Assembly (NCBI GenBank): GCA_010015675.1
Contig: ML977030.1
Location: 110,724-174,723, forward strand
Source of the DNA: Byssothecium circinans
Taxonomy: Eukaryota > Ascomycota > Dothideomycetes > Pleosporales > Massarinaceae
Direction of reading: 5' to 3'
Length of the DNA stretch: 64,000 nucleotides
Position numbers and translations under genes: made by a program. The notes below the pieces were generated by a model. It was not told the origin of the DNA, made no database searches, and saw nothing but the letters and a program-made list of their open reading frames with translations. This document shows, piece after piece, positions 36,361-48,309 of this stretch (positions within the stretch are counted from its first letter, which is position 1; every line of letters starts with the position of its first letter).

Positions 36361-36485
36361 AAGCTGGGCCCGAACGTGCGCCCTTCCCATGATGACTAAA
36401 CATCCAAATAAAGAAAAAAGCCCAAAAAAGAAGACTCGGTAGTCTGTAGCGTAACCGCTAAACCGTGGAACCGTGGATGTGATTG
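36361..36485 (-). other. tRNA-like relic with A-rich interruption, copy 1
   Basis: Reading the minus strand: GGTTCCACGGTTTAGCGGTT (D-arm-like), a CTACAGACTACCGAGTC stretch, a T/pyrimidine-rich interruption, then GGGCGCACGTTCGGGCCC (T-arm-like). Stems do not pair well enough for a functional tRNA. Resembles the element near 37400-37540 in layout, including a CTTTTTTGGGCTTTTTT-type insert. Confidence 0.25.
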
Positions 36486-37399
36486 AACCTGTTAAATTGT
36501 TAGTATGGTTCTGATTGTTGAGAATAGAATAAACTAAACAATATATATAGTGGAAAAAGGTGTGGGAGGGGTTTGTTTTGCAGGGTGACGGAGCGCTGAA
36601 CGTGCGCAGGCAGGCACGGACTAGTGCTGTGCGTGTTGTCCAGCCACCTCACCCAGCCTTTTGGCAAGGATAAAACGGGAAAGTTACACCGGAGAAGTCT
36701 CTTCGTGGTCCTTGGTCGGAGGCTTGTGCTGCTAGAGCGGGTTTCGATGATGTTCATCTTACGATGCAAAGGGTCCAAGCAACACACGCAAAGGACACGA
36801 ATGCCTCGGTGACTGCATCCTGAGATAGAATTTCGCCGCCTGTAGAGTTGTGTTCCGTATTAAATTGAAGACGCTGCGATGCCGTCTCATGTGCAACAAA
36901 GGGATGTTGACGTGCTGTCCTAATGCTATCCTGAACATCTGAGGATTTGCTATCGGACTTCGAGTATAATGCTGCTTTTATTCTTGCCTTGCTACGGTGT
37001 AGATGCGGATATGGCATACTGTTATGTGAATTGAGGCTGATGTGTTGTTTCGCAATCCTACATGTCCACATTCTCTAAGCATTGTTGTGAGACGCTTTGA
37101 ACGAGACGCCGTCTTTTGCTGCAAGACGCAAAAATATTTTTCTCTTCTGCTGTACGAGATGAGTCTCTGCGTACCGCCCTGGTAGCGCTGTTTTTTGTTT
37201 TCCGGTGCATGCGCATATAGCGGGCGTTTTGATGCATATGCGCGCAGGAACATCGCCAATCTGCAGTAAAAACCATGCATCATGCACTGCAACAATATCC
37301 TCATCTGAAGTTCAACCGCCTGCTATGATTTAGCATTTTTTTGCAACAACTTCTCGGCGTTGATAGGGGGGATAACGAAGCGCACCGCGTTAAAGCATC

Positions 37400-37540
37400 G
37401 ACGGGACGAGGATTCGAACACACGCTCTCAGTTAGCTGGCCTAGTTAAGAAAAAAGTCCAAAAAAAGAAAACAAATGACAGGCGACCGGGGGCGTGCCAT
37501 TTACCGTTCGACCATCAGGACGATCTAACACATACGAATT
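37400..37540 (-). other. tRNA-like relic with T-rich interruption, copy 2
   Basis: On the minus strand: GTCCTGATGGTCGAACGGTAA, then GGTCGCCTGTC, a T-rich insert containing TTTTTTTGGACTTTTTT, then GGCCAGCTAACTGAGAGCG and GTGTTCGAATCCTCGTCC. The T-loop consensus TTCGAATC is present but T-stem pairing is poor. Similar order to copy 1; could be a decayed tRNA pair or a tRNA-derived SINE-like element. Confidence 0.28.
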
Positions 37541-39616
37541 AGCCGTGGTTCTTTCACCACGAAAATACTTCCAAATTAAGCAACTTATATAGGTGCTCAA
37601 ATGGATTTTGGTGGAATGGGACTCTTGTGCGGGGAAGACGGATACTAGTGACGATCGTGTGCTTACGCGCACACGAGAAGGCAACAATGAAATTGCAGGG
37701 AATTTGTGAGGTGATGAGGGGCTCGGTGCGCACTTGGTGTGGTGCTGTTAGTGCTGTGTGTTAAAGAGCTAGCATACCTTTGAGAGTAATGGAGCCACGT
37801 CACTTATTTTAACATAGCAACAACTCGCTAAGAACCCGCCAACGGTTCTTAAAGGCTACGAAATGCCATTGACAGAAACATAGCTCTTGATAGGGGGTTC
37901 AACTGGTTGTTGCGCAGTCTATTGATAGGAAGGTTCGAATCTTTAGCGCATGACCTATAATTTGAGAGGGTTGGAAAGATGGAATGAAACCCCAAATTGG
38001 CAACTCGGCAGAGTCTTTATGTCCGCATATAACAAATTCGATGCGGTATTCGTTATTGCAGACCGAGAAAGGGAGTATTTGAGTTCGTATGGCACTGATG
38101 TTGTCGATTTGGGAGCATGGAGAGATGGGACGAATGAGTCGAAATACTTCGTATGGTAGCCAAAATACCGTTGCGACCATACAGGACTTATTATGGCCTC
38201 CTGGAGAAATAATAACTGGCAGTCCGTGGCATCGCTGCGTTGATATTGCGATGATTTCAGGAGGGTTGGGATGAAGCGTGGTGGAGAAAAGCCGCTATAT
38301 TCGGCACGCCACATGTCGGAAACCATCCCATATGCAGTAAGGCGAAATGATGATTCATCCGAAGTTCTTGCTTATCCCGACTTCGTGTCTTCTTCGCGAC
38401 ATGTAGGATATTTGTTCAGTCGCCAGCACGAGTCTTGCCGCAATGTTTTTCGTGGTATGCAAATCACGAAAGGGCAAGAGTTTGTTGGTCATCCCAATCT
38501 TGGCTAGCCGGCCCAGGAGAAGACGCATACAGCACACGCGTCGCGTCGAAGTCCAAGGGCGCATTTTCTGACGACGAGATATCTGCTCACCCCTTGTTCG
38601 ACTTCATGTGGAGGAGTAGTTCCGAAGGATATGCTGATTAAGGGTTGCAGAAAGCGAAGATTATCACGAGAAACTGCACACGCATCGCCTTGCTTTAGGC
38701 CGTCTGAGAGCTTGCGAGCCAAATACCACTTCGTCGATGAACGCAGGCGATCGTCTTCCGGTGGGCTCTCGACATCTATTATCAGAAACTGAGAGCTTCA
38801 AGCTCTGTTGATCGGATGATGCAGACGACACACGCATTCGCTGGCTTAAAGTCTTTGCAAAAAAAAAAAAGCCCCATATGATCCTCAGAGGAGATGCATC
38901 AATCCCTTCTCAGGCCAGTTCCTTTGCCCTCCTTTTCTCGCAAGTCGATTCAAGTTCTCTTTTTTTTTGGCACGAATCTCACGGATACAAGGGGCAAGCG
39001 GGAGCAGCTAATGCGTATTTCACCTGGCTCGTGGGCTTAAAGAGCTGGCGAGATAGGCGTGTAGCTTCAGGCATGCCTTTCCGGCGTAGCCGAAGCGGTG
39101 TTGATTGCTTGGAGTTTTCTTTTTACGTTTCCTAGCCTCACGTCCAATCCCTTTTCACTGCACAGATTTGATCATTTGCTCCTTATTTCTGCAAACATGG
39201 CGTGTAGCTTCTCAAAGTTGTGCGGGACTCAGACTGATCTTCGACGTGCATGCCGAAAGAGCCTTTGGCTAGTGAGCGCGTCGACCTTTGGCGATTTTTA
39301 CAAAGCTGTGGCCATCTCGACACCAGACGCCTATATTCCACGTTTGTGGACGCCCTGAAACCTTTTCATTGCGCTTGGGGTCTGTGGAGATATCCTCCCC
39401 TCTTTACGAGAAGCTTCGGTCTCCACCGTCTCGCCAACACGAGCGCCCTACGACTACGTGCACGATGACGATGATACTGAGCGCTATCGCACATAACCAT
39501 CCCGGGAGATACGGATATGCTTCTAGTAGCCTTCTCATAGTTACTCGAGTATCTCCGCGGTCGCGGGCGCAACGTTGGCTGGGGGTGAGTTTGGCTCTCC
39601 CACAATCAGTTGCCGC

Positions 39617-41016
39617 ACCACGATCCTGACGATCCACAACACTACAATAACGTGTCTAGGAGGGCTACAAAGTGATGAGGTACGTGATAACCCCCTTCTT
39701 GATCTTCATAGAAAGTCTGTTGGTGTGCTAGTGTACTGGTGTTGGTGTTGTAATCTCATCGGAGGTAGTAGCAATGTTGGCGTGGTGTTCTCCTCTCCGC
39801 ACCACGAGTCTCACGACCCACAACACCACAACAACGTGTCTAGAAGCGCTACAATGAAGATGTACGTGATAATCCCCTTCTTGGTCTTCGTAGAAGGTCT
39901 GCTGGTGTGCTGGTGTTGTAACCTCATCGCAGGTAGTAGCTATGTTGGCGTGGTGTTCTCACTCCCGCGATCCTCTCCGCACCACAAGTCTCACGACCCA
40001 CAATACCGCAACCACGCTTCTCGGAGGGCTATAACTTATAAGAGATACGTGATAATCTCCTTTTTGATCTTCATAGAAGGTCTGCTGGTGTACTGGGGTT
40101 GTAATCCCATCGCAGGTAGTAGCAATGTTGGCATGGTGTTCTCACTCCGCAATCCTCTCCGCACCACGAGCCTCACGACCTACAACGCCACAACCACGCT
40201 TCTATGAGGGCTATAGCTTATAAGACGTACGTGATAGTCTCCTTATTGAGCTCCGCAGCAGGTTTATTGGTGTTGTAACCTCATTGTGGGCCTCAGAGAG
40301 CTCGTTGAGTTGGCGGTCGTCTCTTTGGCGCTCCCCCTCTCTCACCTCCTGCGACGAGCCTCAAGAACTCCACCGACGAGCCTCCCAGCCCACAACACCA
40401 CAACCACGCATCTAGGAGCGCTATAACTGATAAGAGGTACGTGACAGTCTCCTTATTAACCTTCGCAATAGGTTTGCTGGGTCGTAGCCTTTATGGCGCG
40501 CCTTGACGAGCTCTTTGGGTTGAGGGTCGTCCTTTGGCGGCCATCCCCTTGCTCCCCTCATCTCGAGCGACGAGCCTCCGAGCGACGAGCCTCCCGACCA
40601 ACAACACCACAACAGCGTCTCTAGGAGGCTTATAACATGACGCGGTATGTGATATCACTTTATTGATCTCCACAACAGGTTTGCTGACGTCGCAACCTCA
40701 TCGCGGCGCCTTGAGAAGCTCGTTGGGTGGAGGGGCCGTCGCGTTGGCGGCACCATCTCCTTCAGCTTCATCGACGATGGTTTCGGCAGCTACACCATCA
40801 AGGGTGAAGAGGTACGTGATTATCTCCCCATTGATCTCCACAACAGGTTTGCTGACATCGTAACCTCATCGCGCGTCTCGAGGAGCTCGCTGGGTTAACG
40901 GGCTGTCGCTTCGGTGACCCCCTCTCCTTCGGCTTCAGCGACGATGGTTTCAGCAGCTACACCATGAAGGCACACCCAAGCTATAAGGTGAGACCACCGC
41001 AACTACACTCTTCAAG
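39617..41016 (+). repeat. Tandem array A: eight ~160-215-bp units with intron-like segments
   Basis: Units begin near 39617, 39799, 39980, 40162, 40354, 40566, 40773 and 40932. Every unit except the last carries the core GTACGTGATAATCTCC (variants GTATGTGAT, GTACGTGACAG). From the fourth unit on, a GCAGCAGG/ACAACAGG-GTTTGCTGAC segment follows. Read as introns, the later units have a GTACGT donor, a TGCTGAC branch point and a TCGAG or TTGAG acceptor, leaving exon-like pieces ending FIDDGFGSYTIKGEE and FSDDGFSSYTMK in successive units. The first three units are instead open from end to end in one frame. This could be an exon-duplicating gene or a satellite with chance splice signals. Confidence 0.72.
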
Positions 41017-41084
41017 GTACGTTCAATATGATGGCAGGACCAAGAGATACGTCTTAGCAACTGTACTGACAACTCTTTCAACAG
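41017..41084 (+). other. Candidate intron between arrays A and B
   Basis: GTACGTTCAA donor, TACTGACAAC branch point and TTTCAACAG acceptor in 68 bases: a textbook fungal intron. Flanking sequence is open in more than one frame. Supports transcription of the array region on the plus strand, but no start codon or complete frame is established. Confidence 0.45.
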
Positions 41085-41189
41085 GCCGTACTCCCGTCGT
41101 CTGTTCAAGATATGCGATCGAATTCACCCTCGAGACCTCCGTCCTTTTCACCAGCGGCCCCACGAACGCTGAAGCGATGGCAATACTAC

Positions 41190-41618
41190 AACGAGCTTGG
41201 AGCATCTGCGTGTGCAACAATATGGAGAAAGGAGCGGCTGGGAAGTACTCCTGAGGTGATCCTCTGTCACGGGATACGGACAGAGCTTGGAGTGGAAATA
41301 CTCCTTGGTTTATACGCTGTTGCGGAAAGCGGACACAACTTGGAGCTCTTACGGGCGTAACAATATGGAGACAATAGCGGTTGGACATACTCCTGCGGTG
41401 ACACTCTGTCACGGAGTACGGACACTGAGCTTGGAGTGGAAATACTCCTAGGGTGATACGCTGTGCGGGAAGTGGACACTGAGCTTGGAGCGCTACGGGA
41501 GCAACAATACGGAGACAGTGGCGGCTGGCAAATACTCTTAGGGGATACGCCGTTGCGGGATGCAGACACTGGGCTTGGAGCGCCCACGGGCCCAGCAATA
41601 TGGAGACAGCAGCGACTG
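41190..41618 (+). repeat. Tandem array B: ~90-96-bp coding-like units
   Basis: Four to five diverged units built around GAGCTTGGAG, CAACAATATGGAGAC, GGCTGG and ATACTCCT. One reading frame runs through from 41085 to 41618 with only two stops (41358 TAA and 41454 TGA); repeated peptide elements are ELGA/ELGV, QYGD, GW and EILLG. A GTAAGT donor at 41619, TTGCTGACTTG branch point and CATAG acceptor at 41682 follow, after which several frames remain open to 41877 or 41979. Looks like a repeat-bearing gene, intact or decayed. Confidence 0.6.
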
Positions 41619-42159
41619 GTAAGTTCTCCTTGGATCATACGCTGTTGCGATATGAAGACAAAATTGCTGACTTGAACCATAGGGCTTGACGACGTAGATT
41701 TCTCTCCACCGGCCTTGCGACAGCAAGACGGCGAACGAAAACGTCTACGACGGCCTTCCGTACGCATACTCCAGCCGGCACAGACGGAGGCTTTGCGACC
41801 TAGCTTGTATTCTCCCAAAGATACTGGCCCGAACCTCCACGGAGAGCCGATGACGATATAGACGATGCATGGATCGAGTTACCAGCGAACACACAAAACA
41901 ACAATACTCCTGCGAGAGATATGGCGGCTGTGGATATGTGCGGGACACATGGAGCTTTCGTTGAGGCCAAATCGGCATAATGTGCAGCAGCTTCTTCATG
42001 TTGCTGGATGTTGCTATGGGCCGGAGGTACCTCAGGACAAATGGCATCCAGGAGGAAAAGAGAAGGGACGATAGAGGAACGGAGACCTGGTGAAAGCCAT
42101 ACAAAAGATGATTGGACGAGAAGTGTTGGCTTATGAAGAGATAGACGAGGCGAGTTAGG

Positions 42160-42420
42160 CGTGATAAGGAGGTAGTTGAGGTACAGTTGTCCTGGTGAAG
42201 AGATAGCTGTGGTAAAGTTGGCCCCATGAAGAGATAGTTGAGGTACTGTCGGCCTGGTGGAGAGATAGTTGAGGTACTGTTGACCTGGTTAAGAGATAGT
42301 TGAGGTACTGTCGACCTGGTGAAGAGATAGTTGAGGTACTGTCGGCCCGATGAAGAGATAGTTGAGGTACTGTCGGCCTGGTGAAGAGATAGCTGAGGCA
42401 GGGTCGGTTTGATGGAGAGA
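42160..42420. repeat. 31-bp minisatellite
   Basis: About eight units of GATAGTTGAGGTACTGTCGG plus CCTGGTGAAGA, tandem without spacers. On the minus strand it reads as a repeated Ser/Thr/Leu peptide, with three units (93 bp) keeping frame. Confidence 0.9.
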
Positions 42421-42894
42421 TATTCAAAGGGAACGGGCGGCCATTTTACGTTGGAAGTGTGAAGGCATCACACATCGGAAGTGCCTCCAGGACCATGAGA
42501 GATACCAGGCCTTGACGCGACGATGGCGACGACAACATTCGGAAGTTCATGGGATATGCACTTGCAAACCTTGCCAATAATGATGCAGGGGACTTCGGAT
42601 GATCCGTCCCAAATCAAGTTGGGATGAGTACAGTTTCGACCTGAGTTCGGATGCCAAGCAAGGATGTTGGACTTGGTGAATTCCGACACAGACGAAAAAA
42701 AGCCTGCTTCTTCGTCATCGGATCCTATGCCAACCTACTGCGCCGATAGCCGTCATCCCATTCGAGATGCTCATTGCCACTTCCCGTGCATTCCGTCTCT
42801 TATCGTCTCTGTCGTCGTTTCGAATCCCCAAGGTGGTTGCTGTCGTTTCCTTCGGTTCCGCTGCTCATCCCTCCCTGCTGGGCATACACACTCG

Positions 42895-43375
42895 CAGATC
42901 TCAACGCTCACGGGGCGCTGGATTCTTGCACCATTACTATCTCTTTCTCCATACTGGGGCCATCCAAGGAACATCCACAGGTAAATCTTAACGCTCACGG
43001 GCGCTGGATTCTTGAACCACTACTATCTCTTCCTCAATACCGGGGTGTTCCAAGGCAAAACCATTGGAAATCCTCAACGCTCACAGGGCGCTGGATTCGT
43101 CCACCATTACTAGCTCTTTCTCAAGGCCGGGCCATCTAAGGCATACTCACTGGAAAATCTCAACGCTCACGGGGCGCTGAGCTTCTTTCACCATTGCTAG
43201 CTCTTTCTCCATCCCGGATTCATTTAAGGCATACCCACTGGCACATCTCGACGCTCACGGGGCGCTGGATTCTTCCACTATGACTATCTCTTCCTCAACA
43301 CCAGGGCCGTCCAAACCATATCCACAGGCACATGTCAACGCTCACGGGGCGCTGGATTATTCCACATTACTAGCT
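42895..43375. repeat. ~88-bp tandem repeat, six units
   Basis: Units start at about 42901, 42990, 43076, 43161, 43250 and 43338 with CAACGCTCACGGGGCGCTGG and continue CACCATTACTAGCTCTTTC and CATCCAAGGCATACCCAC. Divergence between units is moderate. Confidence 0.9.
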
Positions 43376-43834
43376 CTTCCTCGTTCTTATTCGCTGCATA
43401 GACCAATGCTTCGAATGCCATCGACATTCTCATGGTGGGCCTGCAGAAGATCCGTCTTGGTAGAACCATGTCGCTACCGGAAGTGGTCATGATTCCCACC
43501 AGTTTCTCCAGCTCTTCCCTTCGGCAAGTTCCTGTCAATACAGATGCCGCATTGTTATCGGGTCATCCTAATCTCTATACCCGCCAACCAGTCGTCAAGG
43601 ATGTGCAATGTACGTCTGCAGCCTCCAAGATGACTATGGTTATCCTCCGTTGCCAGCGATGCCGCGTTGCCGGCCGATGGTGCGATGATGCGATGGCGCT
43701 GGGAAAGTGGGCAGCTCATCATCTGCGGCTCTTCAGGGGTAACGAAGATACCGTATCGTCTGATCCCCTGTTATTCATCTCTGGAGTGGGTTGAGTGCCT
43801 TTGTCCGCATGCCTTCCGTCCCAAGTCATCTTCC

Positions 43835-44056
43835 ATCCAAGGATTCTTCCAAAGTACCTTTCGTCTCAAGGTACTTTCCGTCAAAGATGTCTTCCAAGAT
43901 ACCCTTCTATTCAAAGTACCTTTCGTCTCAAGGTATCTTTCATACAAGGTATCTGCCATCCAAGGTCTCTTCTATCCAAGATGTTTGCCGTTCAAGGTGT
44001 CTGTCATCCAAGATGTTTGCCATCCAAGTTGTCTGCCATTCAAGGTATCTCGATCT
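43835..44056. repeat. ~18-bp CCAAGGTATCT-type minisatellite
   Basis: A dozen diverged units related to ATCCAAGGTGTCTGCC and TCTCAAGGTACCTTTC, changing gradually along the array. Confidence 0.85.
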
Positions 44057-44244
44057 TCGAAGGCGGCGTTGCGTGCGGAGGGCGAGGGGAGAGGTGGGGT
44101 GATTGCGCGGGGCTAGTGGGCACCTACGGTCCTTAGGAAGTCAGCAAACGCACCGTATTATCAGCTCAACCAAGGGTTATCGCTGGGGGTTTGTCAAATA
44201 CCTCTGTCTAGATGCCTGCCGTCTAAGCCATCCTGATCTTCGAT

Positions 44245-44590
44245 GGCCGCGCCCCTAGCGGAGAGCGCTGGGAAAGCGAGCAACTCATCTCCATGGCTTT
44301 TGGAACACCAGAGACTGCGTTGCGCTACCCCTTATCCTCAACGCCCGCGCCGAAGTGTGTCATATGCCTTCCGTCTCCAATGTACCTGTGTTTATCTTCA
44401 AAGGCGTTTCCAACAGAGGGCGCTAGGAAAGCGAGCAACTCAACTCTATGGCTTTTGGGGCACTAGAGAGACGGTGCTGCGCTATCCGTTATCCGCTACC
44501 CTACCGGGCAGGGCCAGGGTGTGTTGTGTGCCTTCCATCTATCATCATGGCTGTGTTTATCTCTCAAGGCGTTGCCGCTCGTGTTGTTCG
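44245..44590. repeat. ~175-bp direct duplication
   Basis: Two units sharing GAGAGCGCTGGGAAAGCGAGCA or a close variant, then ATGGCTTTTGGxxCACxAGAGA, CGCTATCC and TGCCTTCCATCT, the second ending in TGTGTTTATCT. They share the GCGCTGGGA element with the larger array that follows. Confidence 0.75.
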
Positions 44591-44592
44591 AG

Positions 44593-44715
44593 GGAGGTAT
44601 CGAGGGAGATATCGCATCGAGGGAGGCGTCGAGGGAGGCATCGAGGGGGGCGTCGAGGGAGGCATCGAGGGAGGCGTCGAGGGAGGCATCGAGGGAGGCA
44701 TCGAGGGAGTGGGAG
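44593..44715. repeat. 12-bp minisatellite CATCGAGGGAGG
   Basis: About ten 12-bp units alternating CGTCGAGGGAGG and CATCGAGGGAGG; in frame it would encode repeated Arg/Glu/Gly/Ala tetrapeptides on the plus strand. Confidence 0.92.
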
Positions 44716-44879
44716 GCGCCGGGAAGGCGGGCAGCTCATCTCGAACGGCTTTTGAGATATCGGCGACCGCACTGGGTGGTTTTCTATCCTGAAAGTCAGC
44801 GTCAAAGTTCGTTAATTGCCTGTCGTCTCAAGATGACTGTGCTTACCTTCAAAGGGGTGGCTGCTTGCGAGAGCGCTGG

Positions 44880-47800
44880 TGTTGAGCTGGCGGCGTTGGG
44901 TGAGGGGCTTTTGCTGTCTCGACGACTACCTCCGCCGCGTTAGCCGCTCTTGTCAAGCCCTGGAGGTTAGATTGACAGTCGCGCGAATACTTGCTGTCTC
45001 CTGAGCTACCTATTATGGTCGTCAGAAGTGCCGCTGCCTGCGTAGAGCGCTGGGAGATCGCGTGGTGTTGAGCTGGAGACGTTGGGTGAGGGGGTTAGGC
45101 GGCCTCAGCGACCACCTCCACCGCGTTAGCAGCTCTTCTCAAGCCCTGGAGGTTAGGTTGACTGTCATGAGGATACTCGCCGTCTTCTCTAGATGACTAT
45201 CCTACTCTCCTAAAAGCGTCGCGGCTTGCGGAGGGTGCTGGGAGGGGGAGTGGTGTTGAGAGAGAGAGAGGCTGAAAGAGAGTGAAAGCAGCACAACTCC
45301 TGCCGCCTCTCGAGTCTCAGCGACCACGCCGTGTTAGCCGCTCGTTCAAAGCTCTACAGGCAATATTGGTCTCATGAGAATACTTGCCGTCTCCTCTATC
45401 CTAGTCTCCAAAGGCGTCGCTGCTTGCAAAGGGCGTTAAGGGGGTGGGGGAGTTGAGAGCGGGAGCCGCGGTGAGAGAGAGAATACCACAACCTCCGCAG
45501 CCGCTCGAGTCTCAGCGACCACGCCATGTTAGCCGCTCTTTCAAAGCTCCAGAGGTCAAATTGGTCTCACGCGAATACTCGCTATCTCCTCTAGATAATT
45601 GTCCTACTCTCTAAAAGCGTCGCTGCTTACAAAGGGCGTCAGAGGGGGTAGGAGACGTGAGCGTGAAGCAGAGAGAGAGCGAGAACTGCACAACCCCTGC
45701 AGCCTCTCCAGCCTCAGAGACTACGCCGTGTTATGCGCTCTCCTAAAGCCGTAGACGTTAGATTGGTCTCACGCGAGTGCTTGCCGTCTCCTCTACATGA
45801 CTATCCTACTCTCCAAAAGCCTCGCTATTTATAAAGGGCGTTAAAAGGCGTTGGGAGGAGTTGTGAGCGGCAGGCGGAGAGGAAGTAAGAACAGCACAAC
45901 GCCTGCGGTCTCTCAAGCCCCAGCGACCACGCCGTGTTATGCGCTCTACCAGAGCCGTAGACGTTGGGTTGGTCTCACGCGAATACTCGCTGTCTCCCCC
46001 AGATGGCCATGCTACCCTCTAAAAGCGTTGCTGCTTGCGGTGGGCCCTAGAGGTGCTAGAGGCGCTGGGTGAGATTGGTTGAGCGGGGGGCGCTGTAAAA
46101 CAACATTACAACTCCTGCGGCTTCTCGGGCATCAGCGAGTACCTAGGCTGTGTTCTGCTCTCCTGAAGCTCAGATTGATGTCGCAAGTACTTGCCAACTC
46201 CTGACATAACTATCCTACCCTCTAAAAGCATTTCTGCTTACGATGAGCCCTTGCGGAGTTGGAGGCGCTGAGTGAGGTTGGATGAGCGGGAGGGGCTGTA
46301 AAACAACACCACAACTCCGGCGGGCTTCTCGGGCTTCAGGGGCTATCTACGTCGTGTTTTGCTCTCCTAAAGCCCAGTTTGGTCTCACGCGAAGACTTGC
46401 CCTCTCCTGAGATGACTCCTTGCTCTCCAACGGCCGCGCTTCTTGCGGAAGGCGCCGGGAGAATTGAAAGCGTTGGGGAAGCAGAAAGCGCCGTGAAAGA
46501 ATAGCACAACTCGTGCAGCGTCTTGAGCCTCAGCGACAACCCACGCCGTGTTTTTCTCTCCTGAAGTAGATTGATCTCACGCAAATACTTGCCGTCTCCT
46601 GAGATAGCCCACCTGCTCTCCAACAGCGCCGCTTCTTGCGTGCCCAGGGCGTTAGGAGAGTTGAAGGCGTCAGGGAAGCAAGATGCGCTGAGTGATGAGA
46701 GAGAGAGAACAGCACAACCCCTGCGGTTCTCCGGCCTCAGCACCCACGCTGCGTTATCCGCTTTTCTAATGCTTGGAGTGCCTGTCGTGAAATTGCCTGC
46801 TGTTGACTAAGTCCACTATCGTGGTCTCTGATAGTGGACTTGGCTGCTTGCGGAGGTGTTGGGAGACTTGGAGATGTTGTACGAGCGGGAGGCGGATGTT
46901 GTGCTGTTTTCGCCGTCTCGCAGCGATCTCAGCAACCACGGTGCGTTATCCGCTTTTCCGAAGCTTAAAGTGCATATCGTGAGATCGTCTGTTATTCACC
47001 AAGTCCATTATCCCAATTTCGAAAGGACTTAGCTGCTTGCGAGGTGTTTGGAGAGTAGGAGACGAGACACCAAAGGAGCAAGAGATATCTCCTTCTCTTT
47101 GCATCCACTGCAGCTTTGAGAGCCTTAGCAACGATGCTGCTTTATCGTCCCGTCTAGAGGTTGGAATGCCTTTAGTCAAATCGTCAGAATAGCTGCTTTC
47201 TACCAAGTCCACTATCCCAATCTTCAAAAGACTTAGCTGCTTGCGAGGTGTTTGGAGAGTGGGAGACGAGACGCCCGAGGAGCGAGAGATACCTCCTTCT
47301 CAGTGCATTTCTTACAGCTTTGAGCGCCTTAGCAACGATGCTGCGTTATCCTCCTGCATAGAGATTAGAATGCCTGTCGCCAGAATAGCTGCTTTTCACC
47401 AAGTCCGCTATCCGAAGCTCCAAAAGATTGCGATTCTTTCGGAGTGGTGGAAGACTTGGAGACGTCAGGGAAGCAGAGGGCTCTTCTTTCTCAGTACATC
47501 TCTTGCGGCTTTTGAATGGCCCCAGTAACCACGCTGCGTTATCCTCCCGTCTAGAGGTTTGGATGCCTTTCGTCAAATCGTCAGAATCGCTGCTTTCTAC
47601 CAAGTCCACTATCCTGATCTCCAAAAAGACTTGCGCTGCTTGCGGAGGTGCTTGGAGAAGAGGGGACGTGAGGGAGCAAGGCACCCACCACTCGCCGTGC
47701 ATCCTCTGCAGCCTACGGGAGGTCTCGGCAACCACGCTGCATTATCCTCCCGTCTAGACGCCCGAATGCCTGTCGTGAGAATAGCAGCTTTCTACCAAGT

Positions 47801-48250
47801 CCGCTCTCCTGATCTCCCAAAGACTGCGCTCGCGGGGTGTTGGGAGAGTAGGAAACATCAGGGGAGCGACCCCCCCCCCCCCGGCCTCTCGCAATACATG
47901 TCATGCGGCCTTTGTGGGGGTTGGGACCACGCTGCCTTATCCGCTCTTGTGAAGATTAGCATGCCTGTCGTCAAAATGGCTGCTTTTCGCTGAGTCCACT
48001 ATCCTGACCACCAAAGTGGCACTGCTTGCGGAGATGTTCAGAGAATAGGACACGTCAGGGGAGGCCCCACCCCCACCCGCAGTACACCTCCTGCGACATT
48101 TGGGGGGCCTCGGCAATCACACTCCATTATTCTCTCTGCTGGAGACTATGGGGCCTGCCATTTGTATACCTGCTGTCTGTCCACCGAGTCGACTATCTTG
48201 ATCTCGAAAGGCGGCGTTACTGGCCAGAAGGCGCTGGGAGAGTAAGAATG
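44880..48250. repeat. Tandem array D: ~17 diverged units of 190-210 bp
   Basis: Each unit contains, in order: a CAGCGACCACGCCGTGTTAGCC block, CTCTTTCAAAGC, GGTCTCACGCGAATACTTGCC, GTCTCCTCTAGATGAC, CTACTCTCCAAAAGCGTCGC, TGCTTGCGGAGGG and GGTTGGGAGAG. Blocks recur near 44.94, 45.12, 45.32, 45.52, 45.73, 45.93, 46.13, 46.33, 46.53, 46.74, 46.93, 47.13, 47.33, 47.53, 47.73, 47.93 and 48.12 kb. From about 46.75 kb the units change to a variant with ACCAAGTCCACTATCC. Short plus- and minus-strand frames repeat with the units but are broken in most. No known element recognised. Confidence 0.85.
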
Positions 48251-48309
48251 TCGTCGTGACCGTCGAGGCACACTCACTCTGCATCATCGCGGTCATCATC
48301 GCAAGTTGT

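Larger units (their letters stand above)
32895..39600. other. 6.7-kb gene desert
   Basis: I find no supportable gene. Bases 32930-33130 (T-rich, Phe/Leu-coding by chance) are the oxidase 3' flank. The rest holds a GT microsatellite at 34531, a 216-bp tandem duplication at 35.9-36.3 kb and two similar tRNA-like relics (36.37-36.48 and 37.40-37.54 kb). Composition is mixed, with A/T homopolymers (for example at 36334-36344 and 38860-38871). It adjoins the large satellite block, so it may be its degraded margin. Confidence 0.55.

Noticed and set aside
39575..40207. 210-codon open frame through three units of array A
   Set aside because: Open because the units repeat in frame; no start signal, no domain, and the later units break it. 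Kept only as repeat evidence.
42160..42420. CRISPR-like array of 31-bp repeats
   Set aside because: Units are head to tail without unique spacers, in a eukaryotic context; it is a minisatellite.
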